From: Lachnospiraceae bacterium
GTDB lineage: Bacteria > Bacillota > Clostridia > Lachnospirales > Lachnospiraceae
Direction: 5' to 3'
Assembly (NCBI GenBank): GCA_017618075.1
Contig: JAFZUY010000025.1
Location: 101,611 to 165,610 of the forward strand
Length of the DNA: 64,000 nucleotides
In this document: positions 24,751 through 34,923 of the stretch, one piece after another
How positions within the stretch are numbered: the stretch's first letter is position 1
How the letters are laid out: each line of letters begins with the position of its first letter
Made by a program: the position numbers and the translations under genes
Notes under the pieces: model-generated
Database searches by the model: none
Seen by the model: only the letters and a program-made list of their open reading frames with translations
What the model was told of the DNA's origin: nothing

Positions 24751-26862
24751 ATGAAAGACATTATCAACATTGAAGAGATTTTCGGCGAAAATGTTTTTAC
24801 CGTCGGAAAGATGAAAGAGATGCTTCCCAAAGAGGTATTTGAGGAAGTAGTGCATGTAGCGGATTTCGGCGGCGAGCTTTCCAAAAAGTCCGCCGACATT
24901 GTAGCAAATGCAATGAAAGACTGGGCTATCGCAAACGGTGCGACACATTATACGCACTGGTTCCAGCCTCTTACCGGAACAACAGCTGAAAAGCATGATT
25001 CATTCATTTCCCATCCTGACAAGGAAGGCAAGATGATAATGGAGTTTTCCGGCAAGGAACTCATTAAAGGTGAGCCCGATGCTTCAAGCTTTCCTTCAGG
25101 CGGATTAAGAGCAACATTCGAAGCCAGAGGATATACCGCATGGGATATCACATCACCTGCATTTTTAAGAGAAGATGCAACGGGAACGATTCTCTGCATA
25201 CCCACCGCATTCTGCTCATACAAAGGCGAGGCGCTTGACAAGAAAACACCGCTTCTTCGTTCGATGCAGGCCATCAACGATCAGGCATTAAGAATCGTTA
25301 AATTATTCGGCAACAAGGATGCAAAAAAGGTTATCGCTTCCGTCGGACCCGAGCAGGAATATTTCCTCGTAGACAGAGATTTATATCTTAAAAGACAGGA
25401 TTTAATCTATACAGGCAGAACCCTTATCGGCTGTCCAGCAGCCAAGGGTCAGGAGATGGATGACCACTACTACGGATGCATCAGAGAAAGAATCGGTGCA
25501 TTCATGAAGGACTTAAATCTCGAACTCTGGAAAATCGGCGTTACCGCCAAGACACAGCACAATGAAGTAGCTCCCGCACAGCATGAATTGGCGCCCATCT
25601 ATGAGACCGCCAATATCGCATGCGACCACAACCAGCTTGTAATGGAGACCATGAAAAAGGTAGCAGAGAGACACAATCTTGCATGTCTTTTACACGAGAA
25701 ACCTTTTAAAGGCATCAACGGTTCGGGCAAGCACAACAACTGGTCTTTGAGCACCGACAACGGCATGAATCTTTTAGACCCGGGCGATACACCCAACGCC
25801 AACATTCAGTTCCTTCTGGTGCTCGCATGTATCATGAAGGCTGTTGACAAACATGCGGATCTTTTAAGACAGTCAGCATCAAATGTCGGAAACGATTACC
25901 GTCTCGGCGCCGACGAAGCACCTCCCGCAATTGTTTCGATGTTTTTAGGAGAACAGCTCGACGATGTGGTTAAACAGCTCGTTGAAACCGGTGAAGCCAC
26001 ACACTGCAAGGAGAGCAATCACCTCGAGACAGGCGTATCATCGCTCCCTGATTTTCTGATTGATCCTACAGACAGAAACCGTACTTCGCCTTTTGCGTTT
26101 ACGGGTAACAAATTTGAATTCAGAATGGTTGGTTCTTCGGATTCAATCGGAGACCCCAACATCATTTTAAATACCATCGTTGCAGAGAGTTTCTGCGAAG
26201 CTGCAGACAGAATAGAAGCCGCCGATAACTTTGACGAAGAGGTACATGACATCATAAAAGAATATGTTACCGCTCATCAGAGAATCATCTTTAACGGCAA
26301 CAACTATTCTCCCGAGTGGGTAAAAGAGGCCGAAAGAAGAGGTCTCCCGAATCTTCCCACTATGCTTGATGCCGTAGATACGCTCACAACCGAAAAGAGT
26401 ATAAAACTTTTTGAAAAGTTCTCAATTTTCACCAAAGCGGAGCTTGAGTCAAGAAAAGAGATTCTGTACGAAACCTATTCAAAGACAATCAACATCGAAG
26501 CAAACTGCTTAAGAGAAATGATAAAGAGACAGATTATACCTGCAGAAATAGCTTACATGGACGAGCTTGCAAGTGCATACAATAACGGCAGGCAGGCAGG
26601 CGTGGAAGTTAAGACTGCAAAGGATATTTTGGAAAAGGTTAACGATTTCTCAAACAAGCTTTCAGAGTCGATTACTTTGCTTGAAAAAGACATCAAAGAA
26701 GTTAGAGCTATTAAAGACAACAAGGAAAAAGCTTTTGCATACAGAGACAGAGTAAAGGTACGTATGGAAGAGGCGAGATTCTATTCTGATGAACTTGAAA
26801 GAATAACGGATAAGGCATTCTGGCCGATACCGTCATACGGAGATTTGCTTTTTGAAGTCTAG
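24751..26862 (+). CDS. glnN: Glutamine synthetase type III
   Basis: A 703-aa GSIII enzyme condensing glutamate and ammonia with ATP. Signs: the family length of about 700, an N-terminal [12 protein letters not shown] motif, [29 protein letters not shown], and the [16 protein letters not shown]/glutamate site. GSIII is common in gut and rumen anaerobes. It follows the U32 gene by 15 bp with AACGGAGTG as ribosome site. No nitrogen-responsive site is seen before it, so control may come from the upstream operon. Confidence 0.96.
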   Translation: MKDIINIEEIFGENVFTVGKMKEMLPKEVFEEVVHVADFGGELSKKSADIVANAMKDWAIANGATHYTHWFQPLTGTTAEKHDSFISHPDKEGKMIMEFSGKELIKGEPDASSFPSGGLRATFEARGYTAWDITSPAFLREDATGTILCIPTAFCSYKGEALDKKTPLLRSMQAINDQALRIVKLFGNKDAKKVIASVGPEQEYFLVDRDLYLKRQDLIYTGRTLIGCPAAKGQEMDDHYYGCIRERIGAFMKDLNLELWKIGVTAKTQHNEVAPAQHELAPIYETANIACDHNQLVMETMKKVAERHNLACLLHEKPFKGINGSGKHNNWSLSTDNGMNLLDPGDTPNANIQFLLVLACIMKAVDKHADLLRQSASNVGNDYRLGADEAPPAIVSMFLGEQLDDVVKQLVETGEATHCKESNHLETGVSSLPDFLIDPTDRNRTSPFAFTGNKFEFRMVGSSDSIGDPNIILNTIVAESFCEAADRIEAADNFDEEVHDIIKEYVTAHQRIIFNGNNYSPEWVKEAERRGLPNLPTMLDAVDTLTTEKSIKLFEKFSIFTKAELESRKEILYETYSKTINIEANCLREMIKRQIIPAEIAYMDELASAYNNGRQAGVEVKTAKDILEKVNDFSNKLSESITLLEKDIKEVRAIKDNKEKAFAYRDRVKVRMEEARFYSDELERITDKAFWPIPSYGDLLFEV

Positions 26863-26904
26863 AATATTTTTACTAGTTACTTTTGCTTTATGAAGGAGGA
26901 TTAT

Positions 26905-27825
26905 ATGAACAAACCAATTTTAGTAATCATGGCAGCAGGCATGGGCTCAAGATACGGAGGATTAAAACAGATTGATCCGGTAGACGAACAGGGCCATATT
27001 ATAATCGATTTTTCTCTTTACGATGCAATGCGTGCGGGGTTTGAACGTGCCATATTCATTATCAAAAAAGAGAACGAGCAGGCATTCAAGGAAGTTATCG
27101 GCGACAGAGTTTCAAAGCATATGGAAGTTAAATTTGTATTCCAGGATTTAAACGATGTTCCCGAGGGCTTTGAGATTCCCGAGGGCAGAGTTAAACCCTG
27201 GGGTACCGCACATGCGATTTATTCATGCCGTGACGTGATAGATGCTCCTTTTGCGGTTATCAATGCAGACGACTATTACGGCGTTGAAGCTTTTAAGGTT
27301 ATATATGATTATCTCGTATCACATTCCGATGACGAGAAATACAGATATGCAATGGTCGGATACAGACTCGGCAATACTCTCACTGAGTTCGGTTCGGTTG
27401 CAAGAGGTGTCTGTGTTACAAGTGAAGACGGATATCTTTTAGGAGTAGACGAGAAGACGAATATTATTAAAACCGAAACCGGTGCTGCTTTCTCGGAAGA
27501 CGGTGGCGAGACATATACGGAGATTTCTCCCGACACTCCCGTATCAATGAATATGTGGGGATTTTATCCGAGCATCATAAAAGAATTCGGCATTGCGCTT
27601 GATGATTTCTTTGCAAACAAGGTTGCATTAAATCCTCTTAAGTCAGAATGTTTTATTCCTATCGAAGTAGATAATCTGCTTAAAAAAGACAAAGCAACCG
27701 TTAAAGTTCTGTCGTCAAAAGACAAGTGGTTCGGTGTAACTTACAAGGAAGACAAACCCTTCGTACAGGCATCTGTTAAAGCACTTAAAGAAAACGGTGT
27801 ATATCCTGAAAAACTTTGGGAATAA
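26905..27825 (+). CDS. Sugar nucleotidyltransferase
   Basis: A 306-aa NTP_transferase-fold protein: the N-terminal VIMAAGMGSRYGGLKQIDPV loop binds the nucleotide, and INADDYYG holds the metal-binding Asp. It probably makes an NDP-sugar from a sugar 1-phosphate. Its place directly before galE suggests UDP-glucose or a related sugar, but it is not a classical GalU in sequence. ATG at 26905 is preceded by GAAGGAGG; the upstream in-frame ATG at 26890 lies before that site. Confidence 0.85.
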   Translation: MNKPILVIMAAGMGSRYGGLKQIDPVDEQGHIIIDFSLYDAMRAGFERAIFIIKKENEQAFKEVIGDRVSKHMEVKFVFQDLNDVPEGFEIPEGRVKPWGTAHAIYSCRDVIDAPFAVINADDYYGVEAFKVIYDYLVSHSDDEKYRYAMVGYRLGNTLTEFGSVARGVCVTSEDGYLLGVDEKTNIIKTETGAAFSEDGGETYTEISPDTPVSMNMWGFYPSIIKEFGIALDDFFANKVALNPLKSECFIPIEVDNLLKKDKATVKVLSSKDKWFGVTYKEDKPFVQASVKALKENGVYPEKLWE

Positions 27826-27832
27826 ATATATA

Positions 27833-27863
27833 TTGACTCTTCCCCTGGGGAATCCTTTATGAT
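27833..27863 (+). promoter_or_regulatory. galE promoter with spacer palindrome
   Basis: TTGACT (27833-27838) with -10 candidates TTTATG (17-bp spacer) or TATGAT (19 bp). The spacer holds a perfect 13-bp palindrome, TTCCCCTGGGGAA (27840-27852), a candidate repressor site. Confidence 0.55.
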
Positions 27864-27905
27864 GGATTTGAAAACAAAACAGAGGGCCTTCGAAAGGAGA
27901 AAAAC

Positions 27906-28922
27906 ATGTCAATTTTAGTAACAGGAGGCAGCGGTTACATCGGAAGCCATACCGTGCTTGAATTATTAAACGCAGGATATGAAGTCGTTGTAATCGACAA
28001 CCTTTCAAACTCAAGTAAAAAGAGTCTCGACAGAGTAGCGGAACTTACGGGCAAAGAAGCGAAATTTTACGAGGCTGACATTCGCGACGAGGAAGCATTA
28101 AGAAAGATTTTCGAAAACGAAAAAATCGATTCGTGCATTCACTTCGCGGGACTTAAAGCTGTAGGCGAAAGCGTTGCAAAGCCCTGGCTTTATTACGACA
28201 ACAATATTCACGGAACACTGACTCTTCTTAAAGTCATGAATGATTTTAACGTAAAGAAGATTGTATTTTCATCATCCGCTACGGTTTACGGTGCACCTGC
28301 ATTCGTGCCCATCACAGAGGAATGCCCTACAGGCGAAATAACGAACCCGTACGGCATGACAAAGCGTATGCTTGAGATAATCCTTACCGACATGGCTAAA
28401 GCCGATCCTGAGTGGACTGTGGTGCTTTTAAGATACTTTAATCCCATAGGTGCACATGAGTCGGGACGCATCGGTGAAAACCCCAACGGTATTCCAAACA
28501 ACCTCATGCCTTATATCACACAGGTGGCTGTAGGCAAGAGAGAAGAACTCGGTGTATTCGGTAACGATTACAAGACTCACGACGGTACCGGAGTAAGAGA
28601 TTATCTTCATGTAGTCGATCTTGCAATCGGACATTTGAAAGCACTTGAAAAGATTGATTCTTTTAAGGGCACTAAAATCTACAATCTCGGAACAGGCAAC
28701 GGCTACAGCGTACTCGATATTGTAAATACCTTTGAAAAGGTAAACGGAATAAAGATTCCTTATTCCATAAAAGACAGACGCCCGGGAGACATTGACGAAT
28801 GTTATGCATCACCCGATAAGGCGTATAAGGAACTCGGCTGGAAGGCCACACGCGGTATAGAAGAGATGTGCCGCGACTCGTGGAACTGGCAGAAAAACAA
28901 TCCAAACGGATACGAAGATTAA
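27906..28922 (+). CDS. galE: UDP-glucose 4-epimerase
   Basis: A 338-aa extended short-chain dehydrogenase that interconverts UDP-glucose and UDP-galactose with bound NAD. The Rossmann loop is [12 protein letters not shown], the active site has SSSATVYG and YGMTK (YxxxK), and the C-terminal part has [11 protein letters not shown]. Length matches E. coli GalE. Strong ribosome site GAAAGGAG. It ends at a good terminator, so the nucleotidyltransferase and galE form a small sugar-nucleotide block. Confidence 0.95.
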   Translation: MSILVTGGSGYIGSHTVLELLNAGYEVVVIDNLSNSSKKSLDRVAELTGKEAKFYEADIRDEEALRKIFENEKIDSCIHFAGLKAVGESVAKPWLYYDNNIHGTLTLLKVMNDFNVKKIVFSSSATVYGAPAFVPITEECPTGEITNPYGMTKRMLEIILTDMAKADPEWTVVLLRYFNPIGAHESGRIGENPNGIPNNLMPYITQVAVGKREELGVFGNDYKTHDGTGVRDYLHVVDLAIGHLKALEKIDSFKGTKIYNLGTGNGYSVLDIVNTFEKVNGIKIPYSIKDRRPGDIDECYASPDKAYKELGWKATRGIEEMCRDSWNWQKNNPNGYED

Positions 28923-28928
28923 TATTTT

Positions 28929-28965
28929 GGTGTCGGGGTACAAAGATGCTCCGACACCTTTTTTT
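28929..28965 (+). terminator. Terminator after galE
   Basis: An 8-bp stem, GGTGTCGG with CCGACACC, then seven T. Confidence 0.9.
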
Positions 28966-29038
28966 ATCCCCTAAAATGCCCTTCAATTGTCTTTTTTTGC
29001 TGACTCGTGCCGATATTTTACTGCTTCATCAAAATAAA

Positions 29039-29067
29039 TTGACTTATATATAGTGAAGTGGTATTGT
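29039..29067 (+). promoter_or_regulatory. Promoter of the pilin-like gene
   Basis: TTGACT (29039-29044), 17 bp and TATTGT (29062-29067), about 40 bp before the start codon. Confidence 0.5.
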
Positions 29068-29106
29068 TACGATAGGTGGGGATTTTGAAAAAAAGGTGAC
29101 ATTTTT

Positions 29107-29613
29107 ATGAGAAAGAATAAAGGTTTTTCGTTGGTTGAGCTTATTATCGTTATTGCGATAATGGCTATTTTAGTCGGAATCATGGTTCCGGTATTATTAC
29201 ATTTTGTAGAGAAGTCGAATGTATCGAGTGACTTTCAGCTTGCCGATACTATCCGTTCGGCAATTGCATACAGTATCGTAGATGCGAAAGTAAAAGAAGA
29301 TGATCCGAGTCAGCCCTTCCTTGAATATATGGAAGATCCCACATCTAATCCCGGCGGATATGAAACAATAAACGGTTTGAACATGATTAAAATCACCGAT
29401 ATAAATGATCCAAGTAGTGTTCTTTTGGAAAGTTTGGAGGAATATACCGGATGTTCTCTCGGATCACTGAAATATCAGATTAAATCCACACATGAAGCTG
29501 ATACGGAATGCTATGTATGTACAACCAACGGTGTTGTTACGGTTGCTTTGTATCACACAGACAGTACCGGAAGAAAAAAACCTGATACAAACATAGATAT
29601 AATAGTTAAATAA
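29107..29613 (+). CDS. Type IV pilin-like protein with N-methylation motif
   Basis: A 168-aa protein starting with a short basic leader and KGFSLVELIIVIAIMAIL, the prepilin peptidase site (cleavage after Gly, with Glu at position 5 of the mature protein) and hydrophobic assembly helix. The globular part carries two Cys (CSLGSLKY and ECYVCTT regions). No prepilin peptidase, ATPase or platform gene is nearby, so it must use assembly genes elsewhere or be a competence-type pseudopilin. It is a single-gene unit with its own promoter and terminator. Confidence 0.88.
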   Translation: MRKNKGFSLVELIIVIAIMAILVGIMVPVLLHFVEKSNVSSDFQLADTIRSAIAYSIVDAKVKEDDPSQPFLEYMEDPTSNPGGYETINGLNMIKITDINDPSSVLLESLEEYTGCSLGSLKYQIKSTHEADTECYVCTTNGVVTVALYHTDSTGRKKPDTNIDIIVK

Positions 29614-29622
29614 ATATAAAAC

Positions 29623-29657
29623 AAAAATCGGCAGGAATGAATCCTGTCGATTTTCTT
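29623..29657 (+). terminator. Terminator after the pilin-like gene
   Basis: A 13-bp stem (AAAATCGGCAGGA with TCCTGTCGATTTT, one wobble) followed by a T-rich run. A second 11-bp hairpin (TCGGGAATGAA with TTCATTCCCGA, 29676-29716) follows and is also T-tailed on this strand; it may shield the 3' end of prs. Confidence 0.8.
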
Positions 29658-29725
29658 TTGCAGAGATTTATTTTTTCGGGAATGAAGCATTTTTGTAGAA
29701 AGCGTTTCATTCCCGATATTTTTAT

Positions 29726-30925
29726 TTATTCAACGTTTCCGCGGCTTGCAAGAAGTCTCTGAATTCTCTCAGAGGGATCAAGCAGATCGCTTATGGAAGC
29801 GTCGTGATTAAGTGTATCAATGATGTAAGCGATGTACTTACTCATATCGCAGTTGATATACCAGTCTCTCTCGAGTAAATCGGGTGTCTGGTAAACAAGG
29901 TTTGTTGTAAGTACTCTGTGAATAATTCCTTCTTCGTAAGCTTTGTCGAATTTATCGAGACCGCCTGTGAAGAGACCGAAGGTTGTGAGGATGAAGATTC
30001 TTCTGGCTTTTCTCTTCTTTAATTCGGAAGCTACTTCAAGTACCGATTCGCCTGATGAAATCATATCATCGAGTACGAGGATATCTTTGCCTTCAACGTC
30101 TGTGCCTAAGAATTCGTGAGCTACGATAGGGTTTCTTCCGTCAACTATCTTCGTATAGTCACGGCGTTTGTAGAATGTACCCATATCGATGCCCAATACG
30201 TTTGCCATGTAGATTGCACGTCCCATAGCACCTTCATCAGGGCTGACGCACATCATGGATTCTGCATCGAATTTAAGATCGGGAACATTCTTTACAAGGC
30301 CCTTGATAAACTGATATGTAGGCTGTACGGTTTCAAAACCGTTTAAAGGTATAGCGTTTTGAACTCTGGGGTCGTGAGCATCAAATGTGATGATGTTGTC
30401 AACTCCCATATTTGTGAGTTCCTGCAGAGCAAATGCGCAGTCAAGAGATTCTCTTGCGGTTCTTTTATGCTGTCTGCTCTCGTATAAGAAAGGCATGATA
30501 ACCGTTATTTTTCTTGCCTTTCCTCCTACGGCTGCGATAAGTCTCTTAAGATCCTGATAATGATCGTCGGGAGACATGTGGTTAATCTGTCCGCGGAGCT
30601 TGTAAGTTAAGCTGTAATTACATACGTCTACGAGGAAATAAAGGTCATATCCTCTGATGGATTCATCTATAACACCTTTTGCTTCGCCTGTACCGAATCT
30701 CGGTGTTCTGGATTTAAGAATGTAGGATTCTCTTTCGTATCCGTCGAAAGGAAGAGAGTCTTTGTGCTGATGTTCTCTTTCTTTTCTCCATTTAACCAGA
30801 TAATTGTTGACTTTTTCGCCGAGTTCTCTGCAACTCTCCAAAGGTATCAGTCCCAGCGAGCCTACCGGGATTGAGTTTAAATCGCGAATTTCATCACGTT
30901 TCTCGGGCATTGTAAGGTTCCTCAC
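29726..30925 (-). CDS. prs: Ribose-phosphate pyrophosphokinase (Prs-like)
   Basis: A 399-aa enzyme making PRPP from ribose 5-phosphate and ATP, the entry point for purines, pyrimidines, histidine and NAD. It has the two phosphoribosyltransferase-fold halves: KITVIMPFLYESRQHKR with the ATP site, ITFDAHDP, and the PRPP loop DILVLDDMISSGES. It is about 80 aa longer than classical Prs (about 315 aa), with an extra N-terminal part, a form seen in Lachnospiraceae. The GTG at 30925 overlaps the dnaI stop (GTGA); an ATG at 30910 preceded by GTGAGG is also possible. Confidence 0.88.
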   Translation of the reverse strand: MRNLTMPEKRDEIRDLNSIPVGSLGLIPLESCRELGEKVNNYLVKWRKEREHQHKDSLPFDGYERESYILKSRTPRFGTGEAKGVIDESIRGYDLYFLVDVCNYSLTYKLRGQINHMSPDDHYQDLKRLIAAVGGKARKITVIMPFLYESRQHKRTARESLDCAFALQELTNMGVDNIITFDAHDPRVQNAIPLNGFETVQPTYQFIKGLVKNVPDLKFDAESMMCVSPDEGAMGRAIYMANVLGIDMGTFYKRRDYTKIVDGRNPIVAHEFLGTDVEGKDILVLDDMISSGESVLEVASELKKRKARRIFILTTFGLFTGGLDKFDKAYEEGIIHRVLTTNLVYQTPDLLERDWYINCDMSKYIAYIIDTLNHDASISDLLDPSERIQRLLASRGNVE

Positions 30926-31893
30926 TTTCTTTGTTCAATTCTTTTTTTATAAACACGAATGTCATTTCCCGAGAGATCGTATACATCATAATATGAGTAG
31001 ATTCTCGAGAAAGTACGCTCGGTATATCTCTGACTGATTTCACTGTAATCGAGATTGGTTGAGATTACTGTGGATTTGTTTCTTAAATGACGCTCGTTTA
31101 CGATGGTAAAAAGTTCCTGGCAGACAAACTGGTTTGTAAGTTCCGAACCGAGATCGTCGATAACGAGCAAATCACATGTATAAATATCCTGCAGAGGATT
31201 ATCGTTTGAATATTTATCTTTGCCAAATTTATATGAAGAAATCTTTTCAAAAAGAGATACTGCGGAAAAATAAATTACGGCATATCCTTTCTGAATCAGT
31301 GCATTTGCAATGCAGTTTGAAAGATATGATTTTCCAGTGCCTGCAGTTCCTTTAAAAAGGATGTTTCCGTGCTCAAATTCGAAGTTTGTAACAAGGTTTC
31401 TGGATGCTTTTTCAGCCTCGATAAAATGTGTCAGTTCTTCGCCTGTATGATATTCATGTGAGATGTTGTCAAAGTTTTCTTCTTTTAGGAGTAGCTTTGC
31501 ATTTGACTGTTGGTAAGTGCTGTCTAACTTGGCCTGCTTAAAGCAATGGCACATTTCTGTGCCTATATATCCGGTATCCTTACAATCCGGACATATATAA
31601 GGCGGGTTAAGGTAGTTAATGGAATAACCCGCGCCGGTAAGTAACAGCCCTTTCTTTCTCTTAAGTTCTTCGATTGTTTCCTTAAGAGATTCTGTATCGG
31701 CTGACGAGCCTCCCGTGAGAGAGGCCAGACCGGCTTTAATGCTTTCAGAAGCTATTTTATTTTCGAGTTCTCTGTATTCAGGCAGAACTTCGTATATTTC
31801 TTTTTTACGTTTTTCAATAAGGCGGTGACGGTCCATCTGACGTCTGTCGTATTCCTGCATTATTGAATCGATTTGTGTATTATTAAGAGACAA
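30922..31893 (-). CDS. DnaI/DnaC-type helicase loader ATPase
   Basis: A 323-aa AAA+ protein that loads the replicative helicase. The N-terminal helical part leads to a zinc site, YICPDCKDTGYIG followed by CHC, then Walker A GTAGTGKSYLSN, Walker B LLVIDDLGSE, and sensor/arginine region ERTFSRIY. It is downstream of the DnaD-domain gene, its functional partner in PriA-DnaD-DnaB-DnaI primosome assembly. Gap to that gene is 12 bp. Confidence 0.9.
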   Translation of the reverse strand: MSLNNTQIDSIMQEYDRRQMDRHRLIEKRKKEIYEVLPEYRELENKIASESIKAGLASLTGGSSADTESLKETIEELKRKKGLLLTGAGYSINYLNPPYICPDCKDTGYIGTEMCHCFKQAKLDSTYQQSNAKLLLKEENFDNISHEYHTGEELTHFIEAEKASRNLVTNFEFEHGNILFKGTAGTGKSYLSNCIANALIQKGYAVIYFSAVSLFEKISSYKFGKDKYSNDNPLQDIYTCDLLVIDDLGSELTNQFVCQELFTIVNERHLRNKSTVISTNLDYSEISQRYTERTFSRIYSYYDVYDLSGNDIRVYKKRIEQRK

Positions 31894-31905
31894 TGTAGTT
31901 TCCCT

Positions 31906-32958
31906 TTATTTCGTCTTTAATTCGCGTTCCAATGCATCAAAATCGTAGTTGCCGTGTTTGTACTGTCTGTACATATCCGTTGCCGTAGCGGTGGAAGAAA
32001 CGCTTCTGGCAGGTGCTTTGCATGCGATAGCCTGTTTCTTGGCTACTTCTTTGCTCTGTCTGAATTTTTCTTCTTCTCTTGCCATTTCTTCAACGGTGGT
32101 AATGCCTTTGCTCTTCCAGTTTGAAAAGATTCCGCTTGCGTATTTTATGCGGTTTCCCGTGGTTGCCATGGAAGCTTTTTTGCATCCTTCGAGAATAAGC
32201 TCAAGATTCATATCGGAAAGCCATGTGTTTATAAAGGAAAGTTCGTCCGATGTGGGAACCCCTTTCTTTCCGAGAGCATTCATTATAGCGGTAACGGAAG
32301 GACTGATATTTCTTTCAAAATATTTTGCTTCCGCAGCTTTTTTAATTGAACGCATGGATTTCTTTCCTTCGGTCAGACATTCATCGAATATTTTGTCGAT
32401 GTCCGATGTTGAAAAAGTCAAATCCTTATATAAATGAGCGAGAGTCTGCAGATCGGTCGCTGATAAAGTTCTCTCAAGATATGTTTCGGCGATATTCTTT
32501 ATGGAAGCCCAGGTTGAATCTTTGGACATTTCCACAAAATCCGAAGCAGTAAATTTTGTCTCGGGTAATTCATTCTCTGAAGAAGAAGTGGCAGTGTTTG
32601 CGTCATTGCCGGGCAATACGGAAAACATATGCACGTTGTTTCTCGGATTTACCAGATCCTCGTCTACTTTATGAAGCTCAATTCCTGTTACGGTACCTGC
32701 TGCGTCAAACTCCAGCGAAAGTACCTGTTTCTGCTCCCAGTATTTCAAAGATCTGATTACGTCTTTTTCAGTATGGTTGAATTCGTCAGCGATATTTGAT
32801 ATGTCAAATGGTTTATGATTTGTAATGTGTCGGATAAGATACAGATAAACTTTCAGCTGCGCATCATTGGCATCCTTAAGCATATAATCGATAAATACAT
32901 TAGATATCAAAGTGACACCCGGATCGCATTCTTCCGCGTATAACTTTATGATACTCAT
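31906..32958 (-). CDS. DnaD-domain replication initiation protein
   Basis: A 350-aa protein with an N-terminal winged-helix DDBH1 region (about 20-95, KVYLYLIRHITNHKPFDISNIADEF) and two DnaD-like DDBH2 modules (about 145-210 and 215-280, the second with FINTWLSDMNLELILEGC and YASGIFSNWKSKGI), then a charged tail. It corresponds to Bacillus DnaD/DnaB, which remodels DNA at origins and restart sites. It is followed by the helicase loader. Start after TAGGGGGA. Confidence 0.88.
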   Translation of the reverse strand: MSIIKLYAEECDPGVTLISNVFIDYMLKDANDAQLKVYLYLIRHITNHKPFDISNIADEFNHTEKDVIRSLKYWEQKQVLSLEFDAAGTVTGIELHKVDEDLVNPRNNVHMFSVLPGNDANTATSSSENELPETKFTASDFVEMSKDSTWASIKNIAETYLERTLSATDLQTLAHLYKDLTFSTSDIDKIFDECLTEGKKSMRSIKKAAEAKYFERNISPSVTAIMNALGKKGVPTSDELSFINTWLSDMNLELILEGCKKASMATTGNRIKYASGIFSNWKSKGITTVEEMAREEEKFRQSKEVAKKQAIACKAPARSVSSTATATDMYRQYKHGNYDFDALERELKTK

Positions 32959-33001
32959 TTTTCAAATCCCCCTAAGCCGTAAGCTAAATCAAGCAAGGGT
33001 A

Positions 33002-33030
33002 ATTATATGATGAATTTCATAAAATGTAAA
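33002..33030 (-). promoter_or_regulatory. Promoter of the dnaD-dnaI-prs operon
   Basis: On the minus strand, TTTACA (33025-33030), 17 bp and TATAAT (33002-33007). The rest of the 280-bp gap up to murC holds the murC terminator, and I see nothing else in it. Confidence 0.65.
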
Positions 33031-33171
33031 GCGTTAAATATCTGTCAAACGCCCTATTTATAAGGGTTTCAGCGATTGTTGACAATGTTGAAAACTTCGT
33101 GTGCGAAAGTTTACATAAAAGGTTAAAAATCTGTTATATGCGATTAAATTAGGGTATTCAAAAATTATTAT

Positions 33172-33229
33172 GTAAATAAAAATATCCACATTCTTTTAAG
33201 GAACTTTTTTCCTCAAAAAATGTGGATAG
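33172..33229 (-). terminator. Terminator after murC
   Basis: On the minus strand, arms TATCCACATT...GAGGAA and TTCCTT...AATGTGGATA pair over about 20 bp with one bulge and one wobble, followed by TTTTTATTT. Confidence 0.8.
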
Positions 33230-33238
33230 TGTTGATAA

Positions 33239-34615
33239 CTAACTTCCAAGCAGGTTTTCTCCGATTTTTAGTACATCTCCGGCCCCCATGGTTATCAACA
33301 TGTCCTCGGGGATACAATTTTGTAACAAAAAATCTTCAATATCTGAAAAACTTTTAAAATGCCAGCATTTTTTGCCGAGATTCTCGATTTTTTGTCTTAA
33401 ATCTTCGGATGAAATGCCAAGATTGTCATTTTCTCTCGCAGCATATATATCTGTAAGAACTACATTGTCGGATAAAGCAAGTGCCTCTGCAAATTCATCC
33501 ATGAATGCTTTTGTTCTTGAATAGGTATGAGGCTGGAACACTACCCACATATTTTTATGAGGGTAAGTTGATGCTGCCTGAAGGGTAGCTTTAATTTCCG
33601 TAGGATGATGTGCATAGTCATCGAAGATGTTTACACCCTTGAGGCTTCCTTTATATTCAAAACGTCTTTTTGCACCTTCAAAGTTGAAAAGTGCTTTCGC
33701 AGAAGTGGTTAAATCCAGATTTAATATATCGGCCAAAGCCAGTGCTGCAACGGCATTGAGCACATTGTGTTCGCCGGGTACTCTCAAAGTCACTTCAATC
33801 TTATTTCCGGACGGAGTATTGAAGTTAAATACCGAATATCCTTCCTTTGAGATGTGTAAATCACTGAAATAGTAGTCGCCCTCGTTTCCTTTTGCGAATG
33901 TAACAACCTTGCAGGTGAGAGAATCTGTTATCTCTTTGTAATCTTTTATACCTGCATTTATAAGAAGCACACCATCAGCGGGGAGAAGTTCTCCGAAGCG
34001 CTTAAAAGATGTTCTGATTTCATTTAAATCCTTAAAGAAATCCAGATGGTCTTCTTCTATATTTAAAATCACACCGTATTTAGGGAAAAGTGAGAGAAAG
34101 CTGTTGGTATATTCGCAGGCTTCGGTTAGAAAATATCCGCTTTCTCCGATTCTTATGTTTCCGTTAATGCTCGGAAGGATTCCGCCTATGGAAAGGGTGG
34201 GATCTAAATCGGAGGCCATTAATATTTCGCCTGCCATGGAAGATGTGGTTGTTTTTCCGTGCGTTCCGCTTATGGCAACGCTGGATGAGTAGTTTTTCAT
34301 TAAGAGGCCTAAGAATTCGGCTCTGCTCATCATCGGAAGGGAGAGTTCCTTACATCGTATAAATTCGGGATTGTCTGCATGGATTGCTGCGGTATAAACG
34401 ACGAGGTCTATGTCTTCGGTTATGTTTGAAGCACGCTGGCCTATGTTGATTAAAGCGCCTTCTTCGGCCAACTGGTCTGTCAGCTCGCTGGGTGCTCTGT
34501 CGGATCCGGATACTTTGAATCCTCTGGATAAAAGAATCTTTGCAAGACCGCTCATGCTGATACCGCCGATGCCCATAAAATAGACATGCTGCGATTTGTT
34601 AAAATCGATTTCCAT
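33239..34615 (-). CDS. murC: UDP-N-acetylmuramate--L-alanine ligase MurC
   Basis: A 458-aa Mur ligase adding L-alanine to UDP-MurNAc, first step of the stem peptide. It has the Rossmann start VYFMGIGGISMSGLA, ATP loop SGTHGKTTTSSM, EACEYTNSFL, NIEEDHLDFF and FDDYAHHPTEI. The ATG at 34615 has AGGGAG just before it and gives the normal start; the frame is open to 34642 without support. It faces away from glgC. No other mur gene is adjacent, apart from murA 26 kb away. Confidence 0.96.
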   Translation of the reverse strand: MEIDFNKSQHVYFMGIGGISMSGLAKILLSRGFKVSGSDRAPSELTDQLAEEGALINIGQRASNITEDIDLVVYTAAIHADNPEFIRCKELSLPMMSRAEFLGLLMKNYSSSVAISGTHGKTTTSSMAGEILMASDLDPTLSIGGILPSINGNIRIGESGYFLTEACEYTNSFLSLFPKYGVILNIEEDHLDFFKDLNEIRTSFKRFGELLPADGVLLINAGIKDYKEITDSLTCKVVTFAKGNEGDYYFSDLHISKEGYSVFNFNTPSGNKIEVTLRVPGEHNVLNAVAALALADILNLDLTTSAKALFNFEGAKRRFEYKGSLKGVNIFDDYAHHPTEIKATLQAASTYPHKNMWVVFQPHTYSRTKAFMDEFAEALALSDNVVLTDIYAARENDNLGISSEDLRQKIENLGKKCWHFKSFSDIEDFLLQNCIPEDMLITMGAGDVLKIGENLLGS

Positions 34616-34923
34616 ATAATCTCCCTGATTTTTTCTTTCCATATAAATAAATCAACTTAATTATAATGACACAACGCTCAAAATAAAAGTCTCAAACCGC
34701 CTTTTGTGAAATAATGAGACAAATAAACATCATAAAAAACGCCAATTTTGTGAAAGTGCACAAAACCCTAAAATATAATTGGGCAAAATATAGAATATTG
34801 ACGAAAAAAGGTTTGGCTGATTAACATAAATCGTTTTTGCGTTAGTACAAAATGGACAAACGGCATGGTATAATATCTTTATTGTTGGGGGACAATATTT
34901 TTAGATGCTTGAGAGGTGATCAC
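34616..34923. promoter_or_regulatory. Divergent murC/glgC promoter region
   Basis: A gene-free stretch. A minus-strand TATAAT (34660-34665) probably serves murC. An extended -10, TGGTATAAT (34867-34874), serves glgC, without a clear -35. A spaced inverted repeat GTCTCA (34689-34694) / TGAGAC (34715-34720) lies between them; its meaning is unknown. Confidence 0.5.

Noticed and set aside
33183-33228. Two DnaA-box-like sites (TATCCACA and TGTGGATA) near dnaD and dnaI
   Set aside because: They form the two arms of the murC terminator stem with a T run behind them; no cluster of further boxes or AT-rich unwinding region is seen.
34852-34923. Longer GlgC start at 34852
   Set aside because: It begins upstream of the -10 TATAAT at 34869; the 34924 ATG has a good ribosome site and starts the conserved motif.
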